A stretch of 64,000 nt of DNA, taken from contig NZ_JAAXPV010000001.1 in assembly GCF_012396615.1 (NCBI RefSeq), positions 1 through 64,000 on the forward strand, read 5' to 3'. A program made the translations under genes and the position numbers. Below the pieces are notes generated by a model. It did not search any database. It saw only the letters and a list, made by a program, of their open reading frames with translations, and was not told the origin of the DNA. Below, piece after piece: positions 54,647 through 64,000 of the stretch. The DNA is from Rothia terrae. Lineage in GTDB: Bacteria > Actinomycetota > Actinomycetes > Actinomycetales > Micrococcaceae. The first letter of the stretch is position 1. The number at the start of each line of letters is the position of its first letter.

Positions 54647-55120
54647 GTGTCTCATAAACTCTCTGTTGGCGATGTAGCGCCAGATTTTTCACTCCAAAAT
54701 TCAGCCGACGAGACGATCACGCTCAGCGATTTTCGTGGAAAGAAAACTATCGTTTATTTCTACCCCAAGGCATCCACCCCGGGATGCACCAAACAAGCCT
54801 GCGATTTCCGCGACAATCTCTCATCACTCACTGCGGAAGGCTATTCAGTCATCGGCATCTCTCCCGATGCCCAGCAAGCAATCCAGAAGTTCGAAGATAA
54901 AGAATCTCTCAACTTCCCACTGTTATCTGATGCAGACCATACAGTAGCTGAAGCATATGGCGCTTGGGGAGAGAAAAAGAACTACGGCAAAACCTACGTT
55001 GGTCTCATCCGCTCAACTATTGTGCTCGATGAAGAAGGCAAAGTAACGCTTGCTCAATACAACGTTCGCGCAACTGGACATGTTGCCAAACTCCGCCGAG
55101 ATTTGGGCATCGATAGCTAA
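54647..55120 (+). CDS. bcp: Thioredoxin-dependent peroxiredoxin Bcp/PrxQ
   Basis: This atypical two-Cys peroxiredoxin reduces hydrogen and organic peroxides. The GTG start at 54647, with AAAGG upstream, gives 157 residues beginning SHKLSVGDVAPDFSL. The peroxidatic Cys47 is in STPGCTKQACDFRD, with resolving Cys52 five residues later. SPDAQQAIQKF and the Tyr/Gly-rich WGEKKNYGKTYVG follow. The frame is open nine codons further upstream without use. It is divergent from a MarR regulator. Confidence 0.93.
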   Translation: MSHKLSVGDVAPDFSLQNSADETITLSDFRGKKTIVYFYPKASTPGCTKQACDFRDNLSSLTAEGYSVIGISPDAQQAIQKFEDKESLNFPLLSDADHTVAEAYGAWGEKKNYGKTYVGLIRSTIVLDEEGKVTLAQYNVRATGHVAKLRRDLGIDS

Positions 55121-55192
55121 ACTCATCGCGCCGATTAGCATCAACGCGCAAACTGTTGTAATATTCAAAACGTTGTTTTTCATATTCGACAA

Positions 55193-55274
55193 GCGCGAGT
55201 GGTGAAATTGGCAGACACGCAGGATTTAGGTTCCTGTGCCTTACGGCGTGAGGGTTCAAGTCCCTCCTCGCGCA
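55193..55274 (+). tRNA. tRNA-Leu (TAG)
   Basis: This 82-nt type II tRNA has acceptor GCGCGAG / CTCGCGC, anticodon stem CAGGA-TCCTG with loop TTTAGGT (anticodon TAG), a long variable arm (TGCCTTACGGCG) and T-loop GGTTCAAGTCC. Confidence 0.96.
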
Positions 55275-55303
55275 CTAAAGCCCAGATTTTTTCTGGGCTT
55301 TAG
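55275..55303 (+). terminator. Terminator after tRNA-Leu
   Basis: The stem CTAAAGCCCAG / CTGGGCTTTAG has a T-rich 7-nt loop, starting one base after the tRNA. Only a short T-containing tail follows. Confidence 0.6.
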
Positions 55304-55352
55304 TTGTATCAACGACGATATAGTTGAGTTCGGATTATTAGAAGGTTTACCG

Positions 55353-57026
55353 ATGGCCTCTTCGCAGTTTTCACGTCGCACCCTCGCAAAACTTACGTTG
55401 GCTGTGGCATCAGGATTTTCCCTTGCCTCCTGCTCCGCCGAATCTCACACAGACAGCGCATCAGCCTCCAATAGCCAGCAAGATTCTAAAACTCTACGGT
55501 TCGCCCAAGCAGCGTCCGTTACTTCTTTAGACGTAGCCACCAGCTCTAGCCTAGAAACCGCGCGCATCAATGCCCAGGTGATTGAAGGATTAGTTGCAGC
55601 CAACCTTTCTACCGGCCAGCCTGAGCCAGCCCTTGCCACGGACTGGACGATTTCGGATGATCAGCTCACCTACACTTTTACCCTCCGAAACGACGTAAAA
55701 TTTCATGACGGTTCGACCTTGGATTCTGAGACAGTCCGCAAAAATTTCGAACGATTTGAAAAGCTAGCTCATACCTCCGATCTCTCTTCGCATGCCTGGT
55801 ACCTTACGTTCTTCGGCACCGAAAATAAATCAGAGGTTTTAGAGCCCCTTATCAGCTCCTACAAAGCACAGGGCAGCTCGTTTATCATTGAGCTCTCGCG
55901 TCCCAGTACCTCTTTTCTCTCAGCCCTTGCTCAACCGGCGTTCGCTGTTTGTTCCACTGGCATCATCGGCGCGGATGGGACACTCAGCTCTTCCCCGATT
56001 GGCACCGGCCCATTTACCGTGCAATCCACAGAGAATGACACTGTCAAACTTTCTCGATTTGAGTCGTATTGGGGCAACGAGGTTCCACTCGATTCTATTG
56101 AATTTATCACCATCAAAAGCTCCGAGTTGCGTTTTTATAAGCTCACATCGGATGAGCTGGACGTTTATGACCAGGTGGGTCGAGAAGATTATGTGCCGCT
56201 GGCTCGGTCCGGTTATCAAACCCGCACCCGTGACCCGTATGCTCTGACCTACGTTGGCATCAACTTGGAACATCCCGTATTTGCTGACCCAAATGTACGA
56301 CTGGCAGTAACCCACGCAGTCGATGCTTCCGCATTGGTACACGCGATTTTTCCCGAGGGCAGCAACACCGCAGTTGACTATATTCCCCCGCTTTTCATGT
56401 CGCGAGCAGAGGGCATCGAGACCCTGACCAAACATGATCAAGACCGCGCCAAAGAACTCCTCAAAGCATCCTCATATTCAGGCGAAGAGGTTGAGTTCTA
56501 CTACCCCACCGACGTCTCGCTCACGTCCATGGAAAAACCAGAAGTTGTGTATTCCAGCATCGCTGCGGATTTGACCCGCGCCGGTTTTACTATCAAACCC
56601 GTTCCGATTAAGTGGTCAGATGGCTATTTGGATAAGGTCAACGCCACCGGCACCAAACGAGGCCTCTCCCTACACGGTTTCACAGGCTCCTACAGAGACC
56701 CCAACGCTTTCATATGGCGAGTACTAGCCCCCACGCTCATCTCGGCAAAAGCCCTTTCAGCCTTGGACGCATCATCCAAGGTTAAAGACGGCACTATTAT
56801 GCCGTTTTCTGATGTCATAGAGCTGATTCAAAAAGCAGATGCACTGGATAACCTTAATGAAAGACGCGAAGCATTCAAAGATGCCAGCTACCACCTGATG
56901 GAACACACCGTAGCAGTTCCCATCGCATACGCGGTTAGCTCCGTTGCACTGGGGAAAAACGTTACAAGCTACTCAGTAACGTCAACAGGAATCGATGACA
57001 TCGCGCATGCTGATGTTCAAAAATAA
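55353..57026 (+). CDS. Peptide/nickel-type ABC substrate-binding lipoprotein
   Basis: This 557-residue solute-binding protein belongs to family 5 (DppA/OppA/NikA type). ATG 55353 has AAGG 8 nt upstream. A Tat-like or Sec signal (FSRRTLAKLTLAVASGFSLASC) ends in lipobox LASC. EPALATDWTISDDQLTYTFTLRNDVKFHDG is the family signature, and AVTHAVDASALVHAIF and the C-terminal RREAFKDASYHLMEHTVAVPIAY match the fold. No permease or ATPase gene is adjacent, so it must use a transporter encoded elsewhere or act otherwise. The open frame upstream runs into tRNA-Leu and is not coding. Confidence 0.88.
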   Translation: MASSQFSRRTLAKLTLAVASGFSLASCSAESHTDSASASNSQQDSKTLRFAQAASVTSLDVATSSSLETARINAQVIEGLVAANLSTGQPEPALATDWTISDDQLTYTFTLRNDVKFHDGSTLDSETVRKNFERFEKLAHTSDLSSHAWYLTFFGTENKSEVLEPLISSYKAQGSSFIIELSRPSTSFLSALAQPAFAVCSTGIIGADGTLSSSPIGTGPFTVQSTENDTVKLSRFESYWGNEVPLDSIEFITIKSSELRFYKLTSDELDVYDQVGREDYVPLARSGYQTRTRDPYALTYVGINLEHPVFADPNVRLAVTHAVDASALVHAIFPEGSNTAVDYIPPLFMSRAEGIETLTKHDQDRAKELLKASSYSGEEVEFYYPTDVSLTSMEKPEVVYSSIAADLTRAGFTIKPVPIKWSDGYLDKVNATGTKRGLSLHGFTGSYRDPNAFIWRVLAPTLISAKALSALDASSKVKDGTIMPFSDVIELIQKADALDNLNERREAFKDASYHLMEHTVAVPIAYAVSSVALGKNVTSYSVTSTGIDDIAHADVQK

Positions 57027-57195
57027 CGGTCTGCTTCAAAAGAATACTTATTTTTATGTCATCTTCCGCGAACTCCGCTTGACGTGTTATGCGCATCGCA
57101 CACAGACGCGCTACTGTAAATAAGAACGATACTTTTATTAATTGCAGTAAGACCACAACAGCGGTTTTACTGCCACAACAAATGGAGTTCTCACA

Positions 57196-58671
57196 GTGAC
57201 ACGGACTGAAAATACAGACGTAGTCCTCGTTGGCGCGGGCATCATGAGCGCCACCCTCGGTGTGCTTTTGAAAGAGGTTGAGCCATCATGGAACATCACC
57301 ATTCTTGAGCGTCTTGATGAAGCTGCTCAGGAATCATCTAACCCCTGGAACAACGCAGGTACAGGTCACTCCGCACTCTGCGAGTTGAACTACGCGCCCA
57401 TGGGTAAAGACGGCACTGTAGACCCGGCAAAGGCGCTGGGCATCAACGAGCAGTTCCAGGTTACCCGTCAGCTGTGGGCCTCACTCGTAGAAGAAGGCAA
57501 GCTGAACAACGCGTCCTTCATTAACCCCGTGCCCCACATGTCACTGGTCTTCGGAGACGCTCACAGTGACTACATGGCAAAGCGCTACGGAGCTCTTGCA
57601 GCAAACAAGCTGTTTGAGCGCATGCAATTCAGCGAAGACCGTGACCAGATTGCTCAGTGGGCACCGCTCACCATGAACGGTCGTGCAGCCGGACGCGTGG
57701 CTGCCACTTACTCCCCTGAAGGCACCGACGTTGATTTCGGCGATCTCACCCAGCAGATGCTCGATTACCTTCAGGCAAACGGTGTTCAGGTTGAATACGG
57801 CCAGCAGGTCACCAACCTCACCCAGGAATCAGACAAGAGCTGGAATCTCAAGGTCAAGAATCGCCTGAATTCAGAACACAACAAAACCATTCGCGCTAAG
57901 TTTGTCTTCCTCGGCGCAGGTGGCGGCGCACTGTCCCTTTTGCAAAAGTCCGGTATTCCCGAGGGCAAGGGGTACGGCGGATTCCCCGTTTCAGGTTTGT
58001 TCCTGCGAAACACCAACCAAGAAACCGCGCAGCAGCACAACGCTAAGGTCTACGGTCAGGCATCAGTAGGTGCTCCGCCCATGTCAGTACCGCACCTGGA
58101 CACCCGCTACGTGAATGGTCAGCGTTCGCTTCTGTTTGGTCCCTACGCCGGTTTCAAGACCAACTTCCTCAAACAGGGATCACTCTTGGACTTGCCGCTT
58201 TCATTGCGCCCCGACAACATCTACCCGATGGCTCGCGCCGGGCTGGCTAATATGTCGCTCACCAAGTACCTCATCACCGAGCTGCTCAAAAAGCGCGAAC
58301 AGCATATTGAATCACTGCACGAGTACTACCCCGAAGCTAACGGCGACGAGTGGGAACTGATTACTGCAGGTCAGCGCGTCCAGGTTATGAAGAAAGACCC
58401 GCAAAAGGGCGGCATTCTTCAGTTCGGTACCGAGCTGATCAGTAGCGCAGACGGTTCAATCTCAGCTCTGCTCGGTGCGTCCCCCGGCGCATCCACCGCG
58501 GCACCGATTATGATCAAGCTCCTCAAGCAGTGCTTCCCCAATCAGCAAGCTGAGTGGGAACCCCGCTTGAAAGAATTGATTCCCGCCTACGGCGTGACCC
58601 TCAACGATAACCCCGAACTGGCGGATGAGGTTATGGCGCACACCGCTCAGGTACTGGGCATCAACAACTAA
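57196..58671 (+). CDS. mqo: Malate:quinone oxidoreductase
   Basis: This membrane-associated FAD enzyme oxidises malate and passes electrons to quinone, an actinobacterial TCA-cycle step. It has 491 residues. The FAD fold is [17 protein letters not shown] and [20 protein letters not shown] is diagnostic. The GTG start has GGAG 9 nt upstream. The gene is followed by a perfect terminator and appears to be monocistronic. Confidence 0.97.
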   Translation: MTRTENTDVVLVGAGIMSATLGVLLKEVEPSWNITILERLDEAAQESSNPWNNAGTGHSALCELNYAPMGKDGTVDPAKALGINEQFQVTRQLWASLVEEGKLNNASFINPVPHMSLVFGDAHSDYMAKRYGALAANKLFERMQFSEDRDQIAQWAPLTMNGRAAGRVAATYSPEGTDVDFGDLTQQMLDYLQANGVQVEYGQQVTNLTQESDKSWNLKVKNRLNSEHNKTIRAKFVFLGAGGGALSLLQKSGIPEGKGYGGFPVSGLFLRNTNQETAQQHNAKVYGQASVGAPPMSVPHLDTRYVNGQRSLLFGPYAGFKTNFLKQGSLLDLPLSLRPDNIYPMARAGLANMSLTKYLITELLKKREQHIESLHEYYPEANGDEWELITAGQRVQVMKKDPQKGGILQFGTELISSADGSISALLGASPGASTAAPIMIKLLKQCFPNQQAEWEPRLKELIPAYGVTLNDNPELADEVMAHTAQVLGINN

Positions 58672-58677
58672 CCTCTC

Positions 58678-58725
58678 ATACGACAGTGGGACAATCGCCG
58701 TGTGGCGGTTGTCCCACTGTCGTAT
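58678..58725 (+). terminator. Terminator of mqo
   Basis: A 22-bp stem (58678-58699 with 58704-58725, one G-T pair) has a 4-nt loop and begins 7 nt after the stop. Confidence 0.82.
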
Positions 58726-58819
58726 TTGAAAGGCACGTTCTGAAGTTATCTCAGAATACCCAGTACACTGGATATCCTTGAAGTAATCACCATTACCGTA
58801 CACACAAAGAGAGAAATGT

Positions 58820-59935
58820 ATGTCTCTAGAAGAACTGACGGTCCAAAGAGCTGAACGCGGTTCTAAACCGGACTCGTCTGAGAAGCCTCAAAAACTCACA
58901 AAGTTGGGTAAGCCAAGCTGGATTTACATTTTCAAGCGCTCGCTTCGCGAGTTTCTTGCAGATGGTTGCACCGACCTCGCAGCCGCACTGACCTACTTCA
59001 CCGTGCTGTCAGCTGTGCCGATGCTCCTTGCGATGGTTTCGCTCCTTGGTGTTTTCGGTCAGGGCAAACAAACAACTGACGCTATCATCAGCTTCCTGTC
59101 AGACTACGCACCGTCAGACGTTCTGTCAGTAGTTCGCGGGCCAATTACCGAGCTCACCGCATCCAGCGCTGCCGGTTTAGCGTTGGTTACCGGTATCGTG
59201 GGTGCCCTGTGGACCGCGTCCGGTTACATCGGTGCGTTTGGTCGCGCAATGAACCGCATTTACGATGTGGTTGAAGGACGCCCGCTCTGGAAATTGCGCC
59301 TCATCAACCTGGTGATTACTACCATTATGGTTGTCATCATGGTTCTGATGATGTTACTTCTTCTGACATCTGAGAACGTATTGAACGTGGTGGGTGACTT
59401 CACCGGTGTAGACCTTAGCGGTTTCGCAGCGATTTGGACGTATGTTCGTTGGTTCGTTCTTCTGCTGATTGCTATCGTTCTGATTGCGATTTTGTACTAC
59501 GCGACCCCGAACGTGAAGCAACCCAATTTCCGTTGGATTTCACCCGGCGCTGTCTTTGCGCTGATTATGATGGGTGTCTCCGGCGCAGCATTCACTTTCT
59601 ACGTTTCTAACTTTGGCAACTACAACAAGACCTACGGTGCCATCGGTGGCGTCATCATCTTGCTGATGCTGATTTGGATTATGAACAATGTTCTTCTGTT
59701 CGGTGCTCAGTTGGATGCTGAGATCCAGCGAGCTCGTGAGTTGCATGCTGGTATTGTTGCTGAAGAAAACATTCAGATTGAACCCCGTGATGACACCATG
59801 GCTGTCAAGAATCTTGAGAAGCTCGACAAGCTGGTTGAAGAAGGCAAAGAAATTCGCCTGAGCAATGATTCAGGAATGAATATGCAAAAGACCGCTTCAA
59901 AGAGCAAGAACATCAACGATATTGATTTGAGCTAG
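58820..59935 (+). CDS. YihY/BrkB-family inner membrane protein
   Basis: This 371-residue protein has about six membrane helices. DGCTDLAAALTYFTVLSAVPMLLAMVSLLG is the family start, followed by WTASGYIGAFGRAMNRIYDVVEGRP and YYATPNVKQPNFRWISPGAVFAL. The last 70 residues are a charged cytoplasmic tail. The family was once called ribonuclease BN in error; its true function is not known. ATG 58820 has AGAGAGAAA upstream. Confidence 0.92.
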   Translation: MSLEELTVQRAERGSKPDSSEKPQKLTKLGKPSWIYIFKRSLREFLADGCTDLAAALTYFTVLSAVPMLLAMVSLLGVFGQGKQTTDAIISFLSDYAPSDVLSVVRGPITELTASSAAGLALVTGIVGALWTASGYIGAFGRAMNRIYDVVEGRPLWKLRLINLVITTIMVVIMVLMMLLLLTSENVLNVVGDFTGVDLSGFAAIWTYVRWFVLLLIAIVLIAILYYATPNVKQPNFRWISPGAVFALIMMGVSGAAFTFYVSNFGNYNKTYGAIGGVIILLMLIWIMNNVLLFGAQLDAEIQRARELHAGIVAEENIQIEPRDDTMAVKNLEKLDKLVEEGKEIRLSNDSGMNMQKTASKSKNINDIDLS

Positions 59936-59950
59936 TTTTTAGCTATAAAT

Positions 59951-59995
59951 CGAGGGCTCGGTTCCGCTGTACCGGGCCCTTGTCTTTTAACTCTT
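59951..59995 (+). terminator. Probable terminator after the YihY gene
   Basis: GGGCTCGGT pairs with ACCGGGCCC (imperfect) and is followed by TTGTCTTTTAAC, 15 nt after the stop. Confidence 0.55.
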
Positions 59996-60158
59996 GCTGA
60001 ATTATTTTTCGTGGGGCAAGAAGTAGTAAGAATCGGTTCCCCACAGTCGTGCGATGGTTTTTCACCGTATATGAGAGTTTATGAGTATGAGAGAGTCAAA
60101 GATTAAGACCTGGTGCGGATATTATGAGCGGTGATGTTTATTCAGCAAAAGGATGACG

Positions 60159-60893
60159 ATGATGCCCCTACTCAACGCTCAGCTCTTTGAACCGGATGCC
60201 ACGACTCGTGCCACGGTTCTTGCGATTCACGGCTTTGGCGGCTCTACCGAGCAGAGTTGGGTGAAACCTGGCTGGATCAAAAAACTCAATGCGGCAGGGT
60301 TCGCTGTGTATGCGGTACCCCTCCCTTTACACACTGCGAATGCTGGCAGTCAGGTTTCTGATGACTCATTACTAAAGGCTTTTATCGGTCAGCTTTCTGC
60401 CCAAATACCTCAGCTGAGTCCACCTGTCATGGGCCTCGGGTTTTCGTTCGGTGCCAGGGTGATCTGGGAGCTCTTAGCTACCCCCGATCAGCAGCTAACC
60501 AGCGCAGTTCTCATCGGTCTCGGTGCTACTAATCATATGGATGCTGCCGCCCACGAAATTGCAACAGGTCAGGCGTCTGCCCATCATCCCGCACGACTTT
60601 TCGATCGCGTCCTTGCGCACACTGCAGTGCCTCAGGATAATCTTTTGCGATTTGCTCAGCTGACCGCTGATAATTTTGAACCGGGCAACGATACTATCAA
60701 TGCTCCCGTGCTGCTCATTTCAGGAGAATTTGATGAGTTAGCGCAGGATACAGATGAACTCGTCACAGCAATCACTGCCAGCCACCAAATATGCGAAAAG
60801 CTAGCGGTACCCGGTCGTGACCATATCTCAGTTTTGACCTCGGGCTTAGCACGCTCCACCGCCGTAAAATTTTTTACTCGTCATACAGGGTAA
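60159..60893 (+). CDS. Alpha/beta hydrolase
   Basis: This alpha/beta hydrolase has about 244 residues. The oxyanion region is AIHGFGGSTEQSW, the nucleophile elbow GFSFGARV (Ser at about 97), the acid is likely in LISGEFDELAQD and the His in VPGRDHISVL. The start is one of four clustered ATG codons; 60159 has AAAAGG 6 nt before it. Substrate unknown. It is located 100 nt before the mycothiol dehydrogenase, in the same direction. Confidence 0.82.
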   Translation: MMPLLNAQLFEPDATTRATVLAIHGFGGSTEQSWVKPGWIKKLNAAGFAVYAVPLPLHTANAGSQVSDDSLLKAFIGQLSAQIPQLSPPVMGLGFSFGARVIWELLATPDQQLTSAVLIGLGATNHMDAAAHEIATGQASAHHPARLFDRVLAHTAVPQDNLLRFAQLTADNFEPGNDTINAPVLLISGEFDELAQDTDELVTAITASHQICEKLAVPGRDHISVLTSGLARSTAVKFFTRHTG

Positions 60894-60993
60894 TCCGCTC
60901 AATGTTTGGGACTGACGGTTTGCTCGACTAGGGTAGAAGATAAGCACATGATACGTGTTGGACACTTAGACAATGAACGTAAGGAAGTACACG

Positions 60994-62082
60994 ATGCACA
61001 AGGTTCGAGCAGTCGTCTCCCTCAAAAAAGGCGATGTCAGCGTAACGACTATTAACGTCCCCAGCCCAGGTCCGGGCGAAGCTCTTGTAAAGGTTCTGAC
61101 CTGCGGTGTTTGCCAAACCGATGAGCACTACGTTGAAGGCGGCGTGGGTGATAACTACCCGTACCTGCTCGGTCACGAATCAGCAGGTATTGTGGAAGAA
61201 ATCGGTGAAGGCGTCACCAACGTTGAAGTGGGCGACAAAGTTATCTTGAACTGGCGCGCAGTCTGCGGCGAGTGCCGTGCCTGCAAGAAGGGTCAGCTAC
61301 AGTACTGCTTCAACACTCACAACGCTACCCAGAAAATGACGCTTGAAGACGGCACCGAACTTGAGGCAGCCCTCGGCATCGGTTCATTTGCTGAAAAGAC
61401 TCTGGTAGCGGCTGGTCAGTGCACCAAGATCGAAGCAGAGCTTGAAGACGACCAGTATGCTGCAGTTGGCCTGTTGGGTTGTGGCGTTACCGCAGGCATT
61501 GGTGCAGCTCTCAACACCGGTGAGGTGCAGCGAGGTGAGTCAGTTGCTGTGATTGGCTGTGGCGGTGTTGGTACCGCCGCTATCGCCGGCGCAAAACTCG
61601 GTGGAGCAACCAAGGTAATCGCGGTAGACGTCGATGAGCAGAAGCTCGAACGCGCACGCTCGCTCGGAGCGACCCACACTGTGAACTCCAAGAAGAAGGA
61701 CGCGGTTGAAGCAATCCGCGAGCTCACCGACGGTTTCGGCGCAGACTTGGTTATCGATGCAGTAGGCGTAGCCGATACCTTCAAGCAGGCCTTCGAGGCT
61801 CGTGATCTGGCGGGACGCGTCGTCCTCGTGGGCGTTCCCGCTCCCGGAGCCACCCTCGAAGTACCTCTTGATGAACTCTTTGGCCACGGTGGCTCCATCA
61901 AGTCGTCGTGGTACGGCGATACTCTGCCCACCCGCGACTTCCCGATGTTCGTTCAGCACTATCAGCTGGGTAACCTCGACCTCGATGCTTTCGTGACCGA
62001 ACGCATCGCTCTTGAAGACGTGGAAAGCGCTTTTGAAACCATGAAGACCGGTAAGGTTCTGCGTTCAGTTGTAGAGTTCTAA
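60994..62082 (+). CDS. mscR: S-(hydroxymethyl)mycothiol dehydrogenase
   Basis: This zinc-dependent class III-like alcohol dehydrogenase oxidises the formaldehyde-mycothiol adduct and can also reduce S-nitrosomycothiol. The ATG at 60994 has AAGGAA 7 nt upstream and gives 362 residues. Catalytic zinc ligands lie in CGVCQTDEH and LLGHESAG; the structural zinc site is [15 protein letters not shown]. The NAD fold is [17 protein letters not shown]. It implies mycothiol is made by this organism. It is followed by an MBL-fold gene, its usual partner. Confidence 0.93.
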   Translation: MHKVRAVVSLKKGDVSVTTINVPSPGPGEALVKVLTCGVCQTDEHYVEGGVGDNYPYLLGHESAGIVEEIGEGVTNVEVGDKVILNWRAVCGECRACKKGQLQYCFNTHNATQKMTLEDGTELEAALGIGSFAEKTLVAAGQCTKIEAELEDDQYAAVGLLGCGVTAGIGAALNTGEVQRGESVAVIGCGGVGTAAIAGAKLGGATKVIAVDVDEQKLERARSLGATHTVNSKKKDAVEAIRELTDGFGADLVIDAVGVADTFKQAFEARDLAGRVVLVGVPAPGATLEVPLDELFGHGGSIKSSWYGDTLPTRDFPMFVQHYQLGNLDLDAFVTERIALEDVESAFETMKTGKVLRSVVEF

Positions 62083-62113
62083 TTCTCGGACCGTCTTGCT
62101 GAAAGGACTTATC

Positions 62114-62761
62114 ATGGCAGAACGTATTGAACGAGTTGTCACCAGCGGTACTTTTTCGTTGGATGGTGGTACGTGGGATGTTGATAACAACGTGTGGATT
62201 ATTGGCAACGATGAGTCAGTGATTATTGTTGACCCCGCCCACGACGTTGATAAAATCTCACGCACTGTGAACGGTCGAACCGTCGAGAAAATTGTTTTGA
62301 CTCATGCTCACGATGATCACATTGGTAGCGCAAAAGAAGCAGCGGAACGATTTGATGCTCCGGTGTACCTCAATTCCAAGGATCGCGTGCTGTGGGAAAT
62401 GGTGTATCCTCACTGGGATTTCGACCACGATGTTGAAGACGGTCAGCAGATTACCATCGGTTCGACGACGCTGACAGCTCTTGAAACTCCCGGTCACTCC
62501 CCCGGTTCTGTGTGCTATTACGCGCCCGAGTTGAGCTGGGACAACAGTGAGGGTGTAGTTTTCAGTGGCGACACCCTCTTTCAGGGTGGCCCCGGCGCTA
62601 CAGGACGCTCATTCAGCAGCTTTGACACGATTATCGAGTCCATCAAGGCAAACCTTCTGACTCTTCCCGAGTCCACCGCTGTTCTCACGGGACACGGTGA
62701 TACCACCGGAATCGGTCTTGAGGCTCCCGACCTGGACGAATGGATCGCTCGAGGCCACTAA
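62114..62761 (+). CDS. Metallo-beta-lactamase-fold hydrolase
   Basis: This protein has 215 residues from ATG 62114, which has GAAAGG 7 nt upstream. The metal-binding THAHDDHIG, ETPGHSPGSV, FSGDTLF and TGHGDTTG motifs place it with glyoxalase II-like enzymes. Next to mscR in actinobacteria, it is thought to hydrolyse the S-formylmycothiol product to formate and mycothiol, by analogy with glutathione systems; this is inference. The gap to mscR is 31 nt. Confidence 0.9.
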   Translation: MAERIERVVTSGTFSLDGGTWDVDNNVWIIGNDESVIIVDPAHDVDKISRTVNGRTVEKIVLTHAHDDHIGSAKEAAERFDAPVYLNSKDRVLWEMVYPHWDFDHDVEDGQQITIGSTTLTALETPGHSPGSVCYYAPELSWDNSEGVVFSGDTLFQGGPGATGRSFSSFDTIIESIKANLLTLPESTAVLTGHGDTTGIGLEAPDLDEWIARGH

Positions 62762-62781
62762 GGTCAGGTTCACTGTTAAAA

Positions 62782-62820
62782 GCTCAAGGGGTGGATGCAA
62801 ACGGCATCCGCCCCTTGAGC
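62782..62820. terminator. Terminator between MBL gene and right-edge MFS gene
   Basis: GCTCAAGGGGTGGATGC pairs with GCATCCGCCCCTTGAGC around a 5-nt loop, between convergent genes. T runs are weak on both sides (TTTTAACAG on the minus strand). Confidence 0.68.
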
Positions 62821-62842
62821 CTATCTAGATAAGGTTCAGTAT

Positions 62843-64000
62843 CTACACGAAGTTTCTCAGGTTTACTTCATAAGTACGACGCCAGAGGTAGCCGTAGAAG
62901 TGTCCGACGATAAAAAAGATGGTGGCGGCGATGAGGGGGATCAACATAGCGGCTTGAAACCCAAATCCCTCACCCACGAGAGCTCCCCACACCAGGCCAA
63001 TCGCTAAGCCCACCGTCAAGGTGGACTGCGAAAAGGTAAGGGCAAGCTCCAGATAACCTCGGGCTGAAATTGCGGTGGTGACAGACTCCATGCACACCGT
63101 AGCCGCTCCAATACCTGCACCCAACGCTAACAGTGCCAGAGCTACACCAAAATTCGTGACCGGAATCGACAGCATCATGGTCAACGCAATCAAAGCCACC
63201 GCGCTCAACAGCCACGACTGCCAGCCCGCAATGCGCACGCGTCCAGCCAGTAACAAAGCTCCGACCGTAGCACTGGATAGACCCATTGCCCCGATATAGA
63301 ATCCTACAGTTTCAACGTCATCCGCATTGAGGGTATAAGCTGCCAGCGATGACTGAGTGGCCCCGATAATCGCACCGATACACACGGCTCCCAGCAACGG
63401 CAGCCAGATAAAACCGCGATGGTCGCCGTGCACGGCATCACCGTCAAACTTGCTCAACCTCGATGAATGTATGGGCATAAAAAGAGGCTTATTGATGCGC
63501 GAAATAGCAAAAAGAACGCCAAGCATATTAATCGCAATCAGCGCGAGCACAGCGTAGAGCGGACTCGCAAAAAGAGAGATAGCACCGGTTAGAACCGCAG
63601 CAAGTGGCAATGCCAAAACCTCAAGCATCGACTCTAGCGCAATGGCAGAATTCAGCATCTTGCGATCCTTGCTGGTTGCGTACTCCCGGCTCCAATACGA
63701 CCGCATCATTGCAGCCATGGGAGGTGTAGTTGCACCGGCGAGCGCGGCAGCAACTAGAACACCCACAATGCCCTGTTGAAAAGCTTTGTTACTGAATTGC
63801 AGAAATTGCCACAGCAAAATCGCCATCATGGGGATATTGAGGATGCCTGTCGTCACCAGAACGGGAGTATGCCCGAATTTTCGCGCCACGGCACTGTAGA
63901 GAGGCATCATGACGGCAAACGAGAGCGCCGCGATGCCGGCGGCATACCCACCGAGCGTGACCTCCCCCGTTTCTGATGCCATCAATATCAGAAGGGACAG
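62843..64000 (-). CDS. MFS transporter, 5' end cut by window
   Basis: This major facilitator protein has about 386 residues within the window, and the frame stays open to the right edge, so the true start is outside. It has about 11-12 hydrophobic helices. The motif after the first visible helix is LYSAVARKFGHTPVLV. SYWSREYATSKDRKMLNSAIALESMLEVLALPLAAVL and a central charged loop divide it into halves. It resembles sugar-efflux or drug-efflux MFS proteins; the substrate is not known. Confidence 0.8.
   Translation of the reverse strand: MSLLILMASETGEVTLGGYAAGIAALSFAVMMPLYSAVARKFGHTPVLVTTGILNIPMMAILLWQFLQFSNKAFQQGIVGVLVAAALAGATTPPMAAMMRSYWSREYATSKDRKMLNSAIALESMLEVLALPLAAVLTGAISLFASPLYAVLALIAINMLGVLFAISRINKPLFMPIHSSRLSKFDGDAVHGDHRGFIWLPLLGAVCIGAIIGATQSSLAAYTLNADDVETVGFYIGAMGLSSATVGALLLAGRVRIAGWQSWLLSAVALIALTMMLSIPVTNFGVALALLALGAGIGAATVCMESVTTAISARGYLELALTFSQSTLTVGLAIGLVWGALVGEGFGFQAAMLIPLIAATIFFIVGHFYGYLWRRTYEVNLRNFV

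Noticed and set aside
55236-55352. N-terminal extension of the binding-protein frame
   Set aside because: It runs through tRNA-Leu and its terminator; the ATG at 55353 has a good ribosome site and begins the signal peptide.
61416-61931. 171-codon minus-strand frame opposite mscR
   Set aside because: Its Ser/Pro/Thr-rich composition is the mirror of the GC-biased third positions of mscR; there is no ribosome site.

Overview
This window looks like a chromosomal segment of a moderate-GC actinobacterium of the family Micrococcaceae, most likely Rothia or a close relative. Supporting signs are an S-(hydroxymethyl)mycothiol dehydrogenase (mycothiol is an actinobacterial thiol), an oleA / oleBC-fusion / oleD long-chain olefin cluster of the Micrococcus type, malate:quinone oxidoreductase, a DUF3515 lipoprotein, several leaderless or GTG/TTG starts, and the order recG-rsmD-coaD-DUF177-rpmF-rnc-mutM-smc-ftsY-amtB-glnK. 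The genus assignment is an inference. No phage, IS element, rRNA or CRISPR array was seen.

Layout. 1-192: 5' part of an unknown gene running off the left edge through an 18-nt C tract. 344-25376, mostly minus strand: glnK-amtB (nitrogen sensing), ftsY, smc, mutM, rnc, rpmF, DUF177, coaD, rsmD, recG, a DAK2-domain gene, thiL and a Pro-rich secreted protein. This conserved block is broken at three points by plus-strand genes: an MFS exporter (3560-4912), the oleA-oleBC-oleD operon (8727-13557), and an aminotransferase plus LURP-one protein (16924-18758). 25509-30432: DUF3515 lipoprotein, then the envelope operon murA-plsC-gpsA-ddl. 30722-37388: leuDC with a divergent IclR-type regulator, and a pair of dynamin-like membrane GTPases. 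37529-41880: two identical tRNA-Glu genes, tRNA-Gln, gltX, a FAH-family enzyme and ilvE. 41991-52594: leuB, a lipoprotein, a Tat-exported SGNH hydrolase, metG, serA and ilvC-ilvN-ilvB. The ilvB leader carries a complete attenuator: a 17-residue leader peptide ending ILLVIVP, an antiterminator and a terminator. 52778-57026: a hypothetical gene, two identical tRNA-Lys genes, a MarR regulator divergent from a Bcp peroxiredoxin, tRNA-Leu and an orphan peptide-binding lipoprotein. 57196-64000: mqo, a YihY/BrkB membrane protein, an alpha/beta hydrolase, the mycothiol-dependent formaldehyde dehydrogenase with its metallo-beta-lactamase partner, and an MFS gene cut by the right edge.

How it fits together. 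Branched-chain amino acid synthesis dominates 30.7-52.6 kb (leuDC, ilvE, leuB, ilvC, ilvN, ilvB), with serA nearby and probable control by attenuation and by the IclR protein. Nitrogen control is represented by amtB-glnK with a GlnR-like box. The PII protein lacks the usual modifiable Tyr51.

The most notable observations are the ilvB attenuator with a probably leaderless leader peptide, the Y51F PII protein, a possible AUU start for the DUF177 gene, a recG gene with a long basic tail and a Gly-rich insert, and an over-frequent word GGACGC. That word forms paired AAGGACGCG inverted repeats next to genes and is carried in coding regions by GGA-CGC codon pairs, reminiscent of uptake or Chi-like sequences.
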